A DNA stretch of 19,212 nucleotides from Pseudomonadota bacterium (GCA_023458315.1 JAEXAH010000070.1:1-19212); one strand, 5' to 3'; shown: positions 1 to 6,767, numbered from the stretch's first letter. Notes: generated by a model not told the origin, from the sequence alone. Program-made: numbers and translations.

Positions 1-7
1 CCGTTTC

Positions 8-117
8 CGTCATGCCCGGACTTGATCCGGGCATCCACGCGGCGCCGCCTGTTCCCGTCTTTCCGCTGGGATGCCCGCGGACAAACGTGGATGGCCGGGT
101 CAAGCCCGGCCATGACG
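8..117. repeat. Paired palindromic intergenic repeat (alphaproteobacterial CGTCATGCCCGG type)
   Basis: Two 32-bp units, at 8-39 and 86-117, are inverted copies of each other (28 of 32 positions agree). Each unit is itself a hairpin with a 9-bp stem and a 5-nt loop: stem ATGCCCGGA/TCCGGGCAT with loop CTTGA in the first, and ATGGCCGGG/CCCGGCCAT with loop TCAAG in the second. The 46 bases between them hold no feature I recognise. Similar palindromes are scattered between genes in many alphaproteobacteria. It lies downstream of norD. Open frames running through it look incidental. Confidence 0.8.
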
Positions 118-191
118 AGCACTTCCCCCGCAATTCCGCGATGAACCAAAAATGGGGCGCTCAAGAGCTTTCCCGCGACCTGTTATCCCCC

Positions 192-2087
192 CTACCCCGC
201 CAGATGCCGGTAAATTCGGGGCAGCGCCGCCGACAATTGCGCCAGATGGTGGACGATGGCGTATGAACCGCGGCCGAACAGATGCGGGAAATAGGTCTGC
301 GCCTTGCGGTCGATGGTGACGCCGAACACCGCCAGCCCCTTGGCGCGGGCTTCCTGCACCGCCTTGCGGGTGTCCTCGATGCCGTAACGGCCTTCGTAAT
401 GATCCACGTCGTTGGGCTTGCCGTCGGTGATCACCAGCAGCAGGCGGTGGCGGTTGGGGCGCTTTTCCAGTTCGGCGGCGGCATGGCGCAGGGCGGCGCC
501 GATGCGGGTGTAATAGCCCGGCTTCATGGCGCCGATGCGCTTCATCACCCGGTCGCCCATGGGTTCGTCGAAATCCTTGACGGTGTCCACCTTGACCCAG
601 GCCCGCTTGCGCGAGGTGAAGCCGTAGATGGCGAAGGGGTCGCCACAGGCGGCAAGGCCGTGGCTGAACACCGCCAGGGCTTCCTTTTCCACGTCCAGCA
701 CCCGGCGGTTTTCGATCCAGGCATCGGTGGACAGCGATGAATCCACCAGCACCGCCACCGCCAGATCGCGTTCCATGGGACGGCGCTGCATCCACACCCG
801 GTCGGAACATTGGCCCGAGGCGGCAAGGTCGGTGCGGGCGCGCACCACCGCCTCGGTGTCCAATTCCGATCCGTCCATCTGGGCGCGCAGGATCATCGCC
901 TTGGTGCGCAGCGCCTCGAACTGGCGTTTGACCTGACGGATGCGGCGCTTGGCCGCCTCGCCCGGCACCCAAGCCTCGCCCTCTTCCGGGGCGACGCCCA
1001 CCAGAACCTGGCAATGGTCCTTGTGGTAACAGGCGGCGCGGTGGTCCCATTCCGGATACAGATGGGTGCCGGTCAGCCGCGTCGTCTCGGTGGCCTCGGG
1101 CGGCAGGTCCAGGTCGAATTTCAGCTTGGTCGCCGCCTTCTTGCCGTGGCTGGACAGGGTGATCTTGTCCATTTCCTCGGCCGCCTTCTTGGCTTCCTCC
1201 TCGTCGGGGTCGTCGGCGCCGCGATTGACGTTGACCATGTCGGCGAAGGACAGGATCTTCTCGAAGCGGTTGAGGATCAGCGAATCCTTGCGGTCGGCGT
1301 TGTCCTGGCGCTTGCGTTCGGCCTTGCGGCGCTTGTCCTGCTCGTCCTGCTCTTCCTTCTTCGACCCCGCCTCGGACATCTCCTCTTCTTCCGGACGCTG
1401 TTCGGGCAGACGGTGCAGGGCCTCGCCCCACAGCGGCACCGGCAGGAACGGCCGGTACCCGGCGGGGGCGGCGACATCGTCGGGCAAGTCCGGCGCGGAT
1501 TGCCCGCCCAGCATGGACAGAACCAATGCTTCCACCTGGGCCTCGGCACCGGTCAGCGGCCGGGCCGGGCGCAGGGCGCGCAGGGACTGGCACAGGGCGG
1601 CGTGGCGGCGCGCCATGCCGGGAAACTGCGCCAGCACCGCGTCCGACGCCCGCCTGGCGCGGGCCAGGAAGGCAAGGTCGGCGCGCAGCGGGTCGGCCTC
1701 GGCCGCGCCCGCCGGTTCCAGCGCGGCGAAAAAGGCGGCCAGCCAGAAATACAGGTCGCGGTTCAGCGCGGCCTCGGGCAGCGCGTCCAGGGTTTCGGGC
1801 AGGGCCAGGGAAACCTCGTCGCGCGAGGCCACCACCTGCCGCTCGTCCTCCATGCCGATACGCTGCTTCCAGGTCAACCGGTGGGTCGAGGTGCGGGCGC
1901 CCGCCACGGTGATGGTGATTCCGCGATCGCCGCCCAGGCCGCGAAAGAACACCGCCAGTTGGGCGCGCACCGCATCCAGGTTGACCGCCGCCTCGGGAAA
2001 GCGCGGCCAGGAATGCTTGTCGCCCACCAGCCGGTGCCAGAAGCGGCCGACCTTTTCTTCCAGCTCGAAGGCTTCGGTCCACGACAT
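192..2087 (-). CDS. norD: NorD, VWA-domain activation protein of nitric oxide reductase
   Basis: A 631-residue cytoplasmic protein of the NorD family, needed together with the NorQ ATPase to obtain active NorCB reductase, probably by helping insert the non-haem iron (family knowledge). The C-terminal von Willebrand A domain (about 440-630) carries the metal-site motif DSSLS (449-453) and a later TDG (554-556). The middle (about 230-310) is a highly charged Glu/Lys/Arg stretch typical of NorD. The open frame extends far upstream inside norQ, but the ATG at 2087 gives the usual NorD N-terminus (MSWTEAFELEE) and starts 5 nt after the norQ stop, so translational coupling is likely. The Shine-Dalgarno there is weak. 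This is the last gene of the nor block; I see no convincing terminator before the palindrome at 8-117. Confidence 0.93.
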   Translation of the reverse strand: MSWTEAFELEEKVGRFWHRLVGDKHSWPRFPEAAVNLDAVRAQLAVFFRGLGGDRGITITVAGARTSTHRLTWKQRIGMEDERQVVASRDEVSLALPETLDALPEAALNRDLYFWLAAFFAALEPAGAAEADPLRADLAFLARARRASDAVLAQFPGMARRHAALCQSLRALRPARPLTGAEAQVEALVLSMLGGQSAPDLPDDVAAPAGYRPFLPVPLWGEALHRLPEQRPEEEEMSEAGSKKEEQDEQDKRRKAERKRQDNADRKDSLILNRFEKILSFADMVNVNRGADDPDEEEAKKAAEEMDKITLSSHGKKAATKLKFDLDLPPEATETTRLTGTHLYPEWDHRAACYHKDHCQVLVGVAPEEGEAWVPGEAAKRRIRQVKRQFEALRTKAMILRAQMDGSELDTEAVVRARTDLAASGQCSDRVWMQRRPMERDLAVAVLVDSSLSTDAWIENRRVLDVEKEALAVFSHGLAACGDPFAIYGFTSRKRAWVKVDTVKDFDEPMGDRVMKRIGAMKPGYYTRIGAALRHAAAELEKRPNRHRLLLVITDGKPNDVDHYEGRYGIEDTRKAVQEARAKGLAVFGVTIDRKAQTYFPHLFGRGSYAIVHHLAQLSAALPRIYRHLAG

Positions 2088-2092
2088 GGCGG

Positions 2093-2905
2093 TTATCCGA
2101 AGACCGCCAGAACCACCTCGTCCAATCCCTTCTTGACGTCGGCATCGTCGGTCAGCGGCTCGATCAGCGCCGCCTGCACCGCTTCGCGCAGGCTCATGCC
2201 CGCCTGGATCAGCGTGGCGCAATAGACCAGCAGGCGGGTCGAGACGCCTTCTTCCAGGTCGTGGCCCTTCAGCGCCCGCAGGCGTGCCGCCAGCATGACC
2301 AGGGAATGGGCCTTGTCCTCGGACAGACCGGTTTCCGCCACCACCACCTGACACTCGACATCGGCGGGCGGGAAGTCGAATTCGATGGCGACGAAGCGTT
2401 GCCGGGTGGACGGCTTCAACTGCTTCAGCACGTTCTGGTAGCCGGGGTTGTAGGACACCACCAGCATGAAATCGTCGGGGGCCTCCAGCAATTCGCCGGT
2501 GCGGTCCAGCGGCAGCAGGCGGCGGTCGTCGGTCAGCGGATGCAGCACGACCGTCACGTCCTTGCGCGCCTCGACCACCTCGTCCAGATAGGCGATGCCG
2601 CCCTGGCGCACGGCGGCGGTCAGCGGGCCGTCGGCCCACACGGTGTCGCCGCCCTTCAGCAGATAGCGGCCGGTCAGATCGGCGGCGGTCAGATCGTCAT
2701 GGCACGACACGGTGAACAGCGGCCGCCCCACCCGCGCCGCCATATGGGCGACGAACCGGGTCTTGCCGCAGCCGGTCGGCCCCTTGAGCAGCAGCGGCAG
2801 CTTGTGGGCGTGGGCCAGCTCGAACAGGCGGCACTCGTTGCCCACCGGCAGATAGAACGGAATCTCGGCGGCGACGTGGGACGCGGGGGCGACGGAACTG
2901 AGCAT
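2093..2905 (-). CDS. norQ: NorQ, MoxR/CbbQ-type AAA+ ATPase for nitric oxide reductase activation
   Basis: A 270-residue AAA+ ATPase of the CbbQ/NirQ/NorQ group, which works with the VWA protein NorD to mature the NO reductase. Walker A is GPTGCGKT (42-49), Walker B is around IAYLDEV (104-110), and a sensor-1-like stretch VVSYNPGYQ follows. Length and N-terminus fit the family. Two starts are possible: a GTG at 2914, or the ATG at 2905. GGAG lies 8 nt before the ATG, so I chose the ATG. It follows norB after a 75-bp gap that contains a strong hairpin terminator, and its stop is 5 nt before norD. It therefore probably depends on partial read-through from norCB or on its own promoter. Confidence 0.94.
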   Translation of the reverse strand: MLSSVAPASHVAAEIPFYLPVGNECRLFELAHAHKLPLLLKGPTGCGKTRFVAHMAARVGRPLFTVSCHDDLTAADLTGRYLLKGGDTVWADGPLTAAVRQGGIAYLDEVVEARKDVTVVLHPLTDDRRLLPLDRTGELLEAPDDFMLVVSYNPGYQNVLKQLKPSTRQRFVAIEFDFPPADVECQVVVAETGLSEDKAHSLVMLAARLRALKGHDLEEGVSTRLLVYCATLIQAGMSLREAVQAALIEPLTDDADVKKGLDEVVLAVFG

Positions 2906-2931
2906 TGGAGGCACTCCAGAAATCCACAGAG

Positions 2932-2967
2932 AAAAAAGGGGCAGCCGCGATCCGTTGCGGCTGCCCC
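2932..2967 (-). terminator. Intrinsic terminator between norB and norQ
   Basis: A perfect 11-bp stem, GGGGCAGCCGC (2938-2948) with GCGGCTGCCCC (2957-2967), has an 8-nt loop. Read on the minus strand it is followed immediately by six T (complement of 2932-2937). It starts 14 nt after the norB stop and ends 27 nt before the norQ ATG. This is a textbook rho-independent terminator placed inside the nor block. It probably lowers norQD expression relative to norCB. Confidence 0.85.
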
Positions 2968-2980
2968 CGTAGGACGTTAC

Positions 2981-4318
2981 TTACTCGGCCGGTTGCGCGA
3001 CACGGGCGGCCTGGGCCTTGCCCGGAACCACCAGCGACCACACGATGATCACCACGCCGACCAGCGTGACGATACCGGCGCCAAGGCGCATCCAGTAGAA
3101 CAGGCCCAGTTGGTCCTGCACTTCCATGAAGTTCATGCCCATCACGCGTTGCAGGTGGGTCTGCACCACGCCCGCGAAGGTCAGGGCGAAGGTCATGAAC
3201 GACACCGCCGAGGACGTCACCCAGAAGCCCCACATGTTCAGGGTCTGGTTATAGGGCTCACGCTTCAGCAGCAGCGGCATGGCATAGGTGAACATGGCGA
3301 TGTTCAGCATGACATAGGCGCCGTAGAAGGCCAGGTGGCCGTGGGCGGCCGTGACCTGGGTGCCGTGGGTGTAGTAGTTGATCGGAGCCAGGGTGTGCAG
3401 GAAGCCCCACACGCCCGCGCCGAAGAACGCGAACACCGAGCAGCCCAGCGACCACAGCAGCGCGGCGCGGTTCGGGTGCTGGCGGCCGCCCTTCCACACC
3501 ATGTAGAAGGTGAAGACCACCATGGCGAAGAACGGCAGAACCTCGAGGGTCGAGAACACCGAGCCGATCCACTGCCAATAGGCCGGGGTGCCGATCCAGT
3601 AATAGTGGTGGCCGGTGCCCAGGATGCCCGAGAACAGGGCCATGGCGATGATGACGTACAGCCACTTCTCGACGACCTCGCGGTCCACGCCGGTCAGCTT
3701 GATCATCAGGAAGGCCAGGACCGACGCCATGACCAGTTCCCACACGCCTTCCACCCACAGGTGAACGACCCACCACCAGAACATCTTGTCGAGGACCAGA
3801 TTGTCCGGGTTGTACAGCGAGAACAGGAAGAACACCGCGATGCCCCACAGACCCAGCAGCAGGACGTTGGTGATGGCGGTCTTGCGGCCCTTCAACACCG
3901 TCAGGGTGACGTTGTAGAGGAACATCAGCGCGACCACGACGATGGCCAGCTTGATCCACAGCGGCTGTTCCAGGAACTCGCGGCCTTCGTGGATCTTGAA
4001 CAGATAGCCGACCACCGCGGCGGCGGCCCCGAACAGGAACAGCCAGAATTGCAGGATGGCCAGTTTCGGGCTGTGCAGTTCGGTTTCGGCTTCCTCGGGA
4101 ATCAGATAATAGGCGCAGCCGAAGAAGCCCATCAGCAGCCACACGATCAGCGCGTTGGTGTGGATCATGCGGGCGATGTTGAACGGCACCAGATCAGCCA
4201 GGAAATTGGGCATGACCACGATGGTGCCCAGAATGGTGCCGAACAGCACCTGGGCGACGAACAGGGCGAGCGCGCCGGCGAAATAGTACAGCGCGACTTT
4301 TTGCGATTGGTATTTCAT
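2981..4318 (-). CDS. norB: NorB, cytochrome b subunit of nitric oxide reductase (cNOR)
   Basis: A 445-residue, roughly 12-helix membrane protein of the haem-copper oxidase superfamily. It holds the low-spin haem b and the haem b3/non-haem iron site where two NO are reduced to N2O and water. Expected ligands are present: H53 (MIHTNAL), H186 with E190 (HLWVEGVWE), H237/H238 (GTGHHYYWIG), and H326/H328 (AHGHLAFYG). There is no N-terminal quinol-oxidase extension, so it is the cytochrome c-dependent type that pairs with NorC. The ATG at 4318 is preceded by GGAAGG at good spacing; the upstream in-frame extension is not needed. It begins 17 nt after norC. A terminator follows it at 2932-2967. Confidence 0.97.
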   Translation of the reverse strand: MKYQSQKVALYYFAGALALFVAQVLFGTILGTIVVMPNFLADLVPFNIARMIHTNALIVWLLMGFFGCAYYLIPEEAETELHSPKLAILQFWLFLFGAAAAVVGYLFKIHEGREFLEQPLWIKLAIVVVALMFLYNVTLTVLKGRKTAITNVLLLGLWGIAVFFLFSLYNPDNLVLDKMFWWWVVHLWVEGVWELVMASVLAFLMIKLTGVDREVVEKWLYVIIAMALFSGILGTGHHYYWIGTPAYWQWIGSVFSTLEVLPFFAMVVFTFYMVWKGGRQHPNRAALLWSLGCSVFAFFGAGVWGFLHTLAPINYYTHGTQVTAAHGHLAFYGAYVMLNIAMFTYAMPLLLKREPYNQTLNMWGFWVTSSAVSFMTFALTFAGVVQTHLQRVMGMNFMEVQDQLGLFYWMRLGAGIVTLVGVVIIVWSLVVPGKAQAARVAQPAE

Positions 4319-4335
4319 GGGTGTCACCTTCCCTG

Positions 4336-4785
4336 TTAGCCGCTGACCTTGGGCGGCCAATTCTGGGTATCGACCTCGCTGGACCACTTCAGGAAGTCGA
4401 CCAGGTTGTCCAGTTCCTTCTCGGAGAGATTGAACTGCGGCATCTGGCGGCGGCCCTCGATGCCCGAGGGCTGGCCCTTCATCCAGGCCTTGATGGCGTC
4501 GCGTGCGCCGGAAGCGTCTTCCTTGCCGCCGTAGCGGACCCAGACGTTACCCAGTTCGGGGGCGTAATAGGCGCCCTCACCCATCAGGGTGTGGCAGTCG
4601 ATGCAGGCGTGCTTTTCCCACACATGCTTGCCAGCCGCCACCGAAGGGGTGACGGGATTGGCGGCGGCGATCGCGTTGGCCTTGCTGACGCTGTGCGCGG
4701 TCAAGGCGACGAACACCACGAAGAAGAATGCCGTGCCACCGTAAAAGATATTACGGGCCGCGGCTTTCGTCAGTGTCTCGGACAT
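4336..4785 (-). CDS. norC: NorC, cytochrome c subunit of nitric oxide reductase
   Basis: A 149-residue membrane-anchored c-type cytochrome that passes electrons to NorB. There is a single N-terminal membrane helix (about 12-30), a haem-binding CIDCH at 61-65, the conserved GEGAYYAPELGNVWVRYG region after it, and a Met ligand at 115 (RRQMPQF). Length is normal for NorC. The start at 4785 has a strong GAGGAG five bases upstream. An in-frame extension to 4932 exists but looks untranslated. It is the first gene of the nor block (norC-norB-norQ-norD), with a 236-bp upstream interval that contains an FNR/Dnr-like site. Confidence 0.97.
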   Translation of the reverse strand: MSETLTKAAARNIFYGGTAFFFVVFVALTAHSVSKANAIAAANPVTPSVAAGKHVWEKHACIDCHTLMGEGAYYAPELGNVWVRYGGKEDASGARDAIKAWMKGQPSGIEGRRQMPQFNLSEKELDNLVDFLKWSSEVDTQNWPPKVSG

Positions 4786-4947
4786 GGTCGCTCCTCGGGA
4801 AGAGGGATTGAACTCCACCCACCGCGGTCTTTCCCCCCGCCGGTGGCCGAACTCCGTTGAACCTGAGGGAATGTTTCCCCCGAACATCGGGGCGGGACTA
4901 TTCCCCACCTCGGGGGTCAACTTAGGCGCCAAGGCCAGGGGCGGGCT

Positions 4948-4961
4948 TTAACATTGGTCAA
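4948..4961 (-). promoter_or_regulatory. Candidate FNR/Dnr-type site upstream of norC
   Basis: The 14-mer TTAACATTGGTCAA has the Crp/Fnr-family layout of two 5-bp half-sites with a 4-bp spacer (TTAAC-N4-GTCAA). It is symmetric except for one pair. It lies 163 nt upstream of the norC ATG, which would imply a long untranslated leader. Denitrification genes are commonly controlled by such regulators (FnrL, NnrR, Dnr). A possible but poor -10 (TAAGTT on the minus strand, about 4917-4922) lies at suitable distance. The site is inferred from pattern only. Confidence 0.4.
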
Positions 4962-4963
4962 GC

Positions 4964-5005
4964 AAACGCCGACCGGCGCGCCGACAGGGGCGTCGGCACG
5001 CGGTT
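4964..5005 (-). terminator. Possible hairpin terminator after the hemerythrin-like gene
   Basis: GCCGAC (4980-4985) pairs with GTCGGC (4992-4997) across a 6-nt loop. A second GCCGAC lies at about 4968-4973, so alternative folds are possible. It sits just downstream of the minus-strand stop at 5022. It lacks a clear T-run, so intrinsic termination is uncertain. Confidence 0.3.
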
Positions 5006-5021
5006 TCCTTGCGCGGAACGG

Positions 5022-5480
5022 TCAGGAAGAGGGGGAAAGAACCCGGCGCGTCACCGCCCAATTGGCCAGTTGCCGGTCGCAGCCGCCATGATGGCGCAGC
5101 ATCCAGCGCAGCACCGCCTCGCGGACCACGTGGCGGTCGCGGTCGCCGCAGATTCCGGCGTCGCCCATGGCCGTCAGTTGGGCCACCAGGGCGTCGTGAT
5201 CGGCGGCATGGTCGGCGGCCAGGGGATAATCGGCCCGCGCCATCAACTGGTCCTGGCGGTCGAAGCCCCGCTGCACATAGCGGCGGATGGCGGCGATGCG
5301 GGCGCACTGGACGCGGTCGCATTCGCCGTTGCGGCGGCGGCATTCCACCAGCGGATCGAATATCCGCGACATCAGGAAGCTCAGCCCCTCGATGTCGGTG
5401 TCGATCTCGCGCACGCCGGTCGACACTTCTGTCGATGCCAACTCGGGCATCGCCAACTCGGGCATTGCCACCTTGGGCAT
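5022..5480 (-). CDS. Hemerythrin-like protein with an incomplete iron site
   Basis: A 152-residue protein that aligns by motif to bacteriohemerythrins, four-helix proteins that bind O2 or NO at a di-iron site. Visible family features are EIDTDIEGL (first helix), GFDRQDQLM in place of HFxxEExxM, YPLAADHAADHDAL giving H91-x3-H95, and H130-x4-D135. So the second-half ligands H91, H95, H130 and D135 are kept. The first His is replaced (I30), the HF His is Gly (G72) and the bridging Glu is Gln (Q76). It may bind one iron or none. It has several Cys residues (47, 54, 59, 111, 134). The start at 5480 has GGGGA six bases upstream; two further in-frame ATGs follow at 5465 and 5450. It precedes norC on the same strand, which suggests a link to NO metabolism (inference). 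Confidence 0.65.
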   Translation of the reverse strand: MPKVAMPELAMPELASTEVSTGVREIDTDIEGLSFLMSRIFDPLVECRRRNGECDRVQCARIAAIRRYVQRGFDRQDQLMARADYPLAADHAADHDALVAQLTAMGDAGICGDRDRHVVREAVLRWMLRHHGGCDRQLANWAVTRRVLSPSS

Positions 5481-5625
5481 TGATCGTCCCCGAAACCCCA
5501 GGAAAACCGAAGCCGCCACGGGCTTCAGGTCGGGCACTCTACGCCCGCCCCCACGGCCCGGCAACCACAGAATGTGCGCAAATCGGCGCGTTTTGTCGCC
5601 AATGGCCACAACCGTAATAATACCA

Positions 5626-5747
5626 ACCGGCCAATAAATTGACCGGTCGTATTGTCCCTCGCCGGGCGCCCGCATTCGCGGGCTTGGCCGCCGCCGCAAT
5701 GGCGGCTTGATACCGGCCAACAGGTCAAATCAAAGGTTGGCCGGTAT
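5626..5747. promoter_or_regulatory. Cluster of inverted repeats with four TTGRCCGGT half-sites
   Basis: The interval between the divergent genes starting at 5480 (-) and 5828 (+) carries four consecutive inverted repeats. The first (5626-5647) has arms ACCGGCCAAT and ATTGACCGGT. The second (5668-5683) is GCCCGC-ATTC-GCGGGC. The third (5690-5706) is GCCGCC-GCAAT-GGCGGC. The fourth (5710-5747) has perfect 12-bp arms ATACCGGCCAAC and GTTGGCCGGTAT around 14 nt. The first and fourth share the half-site TTGRCCGGT, present four times in all, with the two symmetry centres 92 bp apart. This looks like a pair of operators for a dimeric regulator, possibly bridged. The regulator is unknown. Confidence 0.5.
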
Positions 5748-5793
5748 AAGGGGTTGCGCCGCGCCCGGCTTCAGGGCATTCTGCATCAGTTAT

Positions 5794-5808
5794 TGCGAAT
5801 CATTCGCA
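5794..5808 (+). promoter_or_regulatory. Fur/Mur-like palindrome upstream of the PadR-like gene
   Basis: TGCGAATCATTCGCA is a perfect 7-1-7 palindrome, the layout of Fur-family operators, and it matches the AATnATT core of Fur-type boxes. It ends 19 bp before the ATG at 5828, a position suited to repression. It could be read by a Fur or Mur protein encoded elsewhere. The Irr-like protein encoded at 6768 is less likely because Irr sites usually look different. Confidence 0.5.
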
Positions 5809-5827
5809 TTTACGAAGGGGCGGTACA

Positions 5828-6403
5828 ATGGGTTTCATCGGACATGTGGACATGACGGCGCTGACCCGGCGCGAGATGGGCGCGCGTGATTTCATCTGGC
5901 TGGCGGCGCTGGGCACCTCGGCACGCGGCCCGGCGACGCTCGAGGACATCTGCCACGCCATCGACGTCATCACCCTGGGGCAATGGCTGCCGGTGGGCGA
6001 ACTGGTGATGGCCAGCGTGGACGAGATGAGCCGGGGCGGCCATCTGCAACCGGCCAGCGGCCCGGAACCGCGCCTGCGCCCCACCCGGCGCGGCCGTGAA
6101 ACCCTGTCCATGCTGCTGGCGCAGCCGCTGGCGCGGCCCGCCTCGGTGTTCGGCCAGGTCGGCCTGCGCATGAAGCTGGCCTTCCTGGATCTGGTGGCGG
6201 CGGAAACCCGCCGCACCGTGCTGGACAGCCTGATCGCCCAGTTCGAGGACGAACTGGCCCGCCGTCAGCGCGGCGAGGATGCCTGCCCGGCGCGCGGCAG
6301 TTTCGGCGAATTGTGGCGCAGCCACGACGTGGAACGCATCCGCCGCGACATCGCCCTGTTGCGCAGCATGGCGGGCATGAACGGCGGCCCCACCCGTCAC
6401 TGA
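5828..6403 (+). CDS. PadR-like winged-helix transcriptional regulator
   Basis: A 191-residue cytoplasmic protein. The N-terminal part (about 20-98) reads like a PadR/winged-helix domain: a first helix (FIWLAALGTSARG), TLEDICHAIDVITLGQW, a helix around VGELVMASVDEMSRGGHL, and a wing ending in PRLRPTRRGRE. The C-terminal part (about 105-145) is helical with a Leu/Ala pattern (MKLAFLDLVAAETRRTVLDSLIAQFEDELA) like the PadR dimerisation domain. The assignment is by pattern and not certain. The start at 5828 has AGGGG seven bases upstream, and the Fur-like palindrome lies immediately before it. It ends 12 nt from the convergent small gene at 6416-6589. Its target is unknown; the repeat cluster upstream is one candidate. 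Confidence 0.55.
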   Translation: MGFIGHVDMTALTRREMGARDFIWLAALGTSARGPATLEDICHAIDVITLGQWLPVGELVMASVDEMSRGGHLQPASGPEPRLRPTRRGRETLSMLLAQPLARPASVFGQVGLRMKLAFLDLVAAETRRTVLDSLIAQFEDELARRQRGEDACPARGSFGELWRSHDVERIRRDIALLRSMAGMNGGPTRH

Positions 6404-6415
6404 CACCATATCAAG

Positions 6416-6589
6416 TCACCAGCGCCATTCCTTGACGAAAAAGGCAAAGGCGCTGGCGTCGCGGCTGAAGAACGGGCAACCGGCCGCACGGCCGCGTTCC
6501 TGCTCTCCCACCATGCCGTGACGGCAGATCCCACGGTCCCAATAGGCACATTGCGCGCATTTCCTGGCGCTCTTTCCTTGCTCGACCAT
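6416..6589 (-). CDS. Small four-cysteine protein, unknown function (57 aa)
   Basis: A short gene supported by a near-ideal Shine-Dalgarno, AGGAGG five bases before the ATG at 6589. The product is 57 residues, basic and aromatic, with Cys at 11, 14, 22 and 38 (CxxC-x7-C-x15-C) within CAQCAYWDRGICRHG and AAGCPFF. The spacing could bind Zn or an Fe-S cluster; no signal peptide is seen, so it is probably cytoplasmic. It lies divergent from the Irr-like regulator, with 178 bp between the two starts, and convergent with the PadR-like gene. I do not recognise the family. A role in iron or redox response is only an inference from its neighbours. Confidence 0.7.
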   Translation of the reverse strand: MVEQGKSARKCAQCAYWDRGICRHGMVGEQERGRAAGCPFFSRDASAFAFFVKEWRW

Positions 6590-6715
6590 CTCGGCCTCCT
6601 GGTCTCGCCCCCCATTGGCGGGCGGACTTTATGCGGCCCGGCACCCGGCAGACCAGTGACGGTTTGTTTGCAATTTCCCCGGCCGGGTGCGTGCAATCCG
6701 TTGCGCCGCGTTCTG

Positions 6716-6737
6716 GACTAAGTTTAAACTGACTAAG
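6716..6737. promoter_or_regulatory. Direct repeat with palindrome upstream of the Irr-like gene
   Basis: GACTAAG occurs at 6716-6722 and again at 6731-6737 (period 15), flanking the 10-bp palindrome AGTTTAAACT (6721-6730). It is the most AT-rich spot between the divergent starts at 6589 (-) and 6768 (+), and could hold a -10 element or an autoregulatory operator. No clean -35 is visible. The rest of this 178-bp interval shows nothing I can assign. Confidence 0.35.
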
Positions 6738-6767
6738 GTCAAATCCCGGTGCCAGGAGAGGTCGTCC

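Noticed and set aside
150..180. Possible terminator after norD around GCTC-TT-GAGC
   Set aside because: The stem is only 4 bp and the T-run is not adjacent.
12..266. An 84-codon plus-strand frame at the window start
   Set aside because: It runs through both palindrome units and into the antisense of norD.
2261..4339. A 692-codon plus-strand open frame opposite norQ and norB
   Set aside because: It is antisense to two unmistakable nor genes; the composition is typical of a shadow frame.
4955..4966. TTGGTCAAGCAA as an NnrR-type site
   Set aside because: The half-site spacing is 6, not the usual 8 for TTG-N8-CAA; the overlapping TTAAC-N4-GTCAA fits better.
5626..5747. The inverted-repeat cluster as a CRISPR array
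   Set aside because: Units differ in length and sequence, spacing is irregular, and no cas genes are present.
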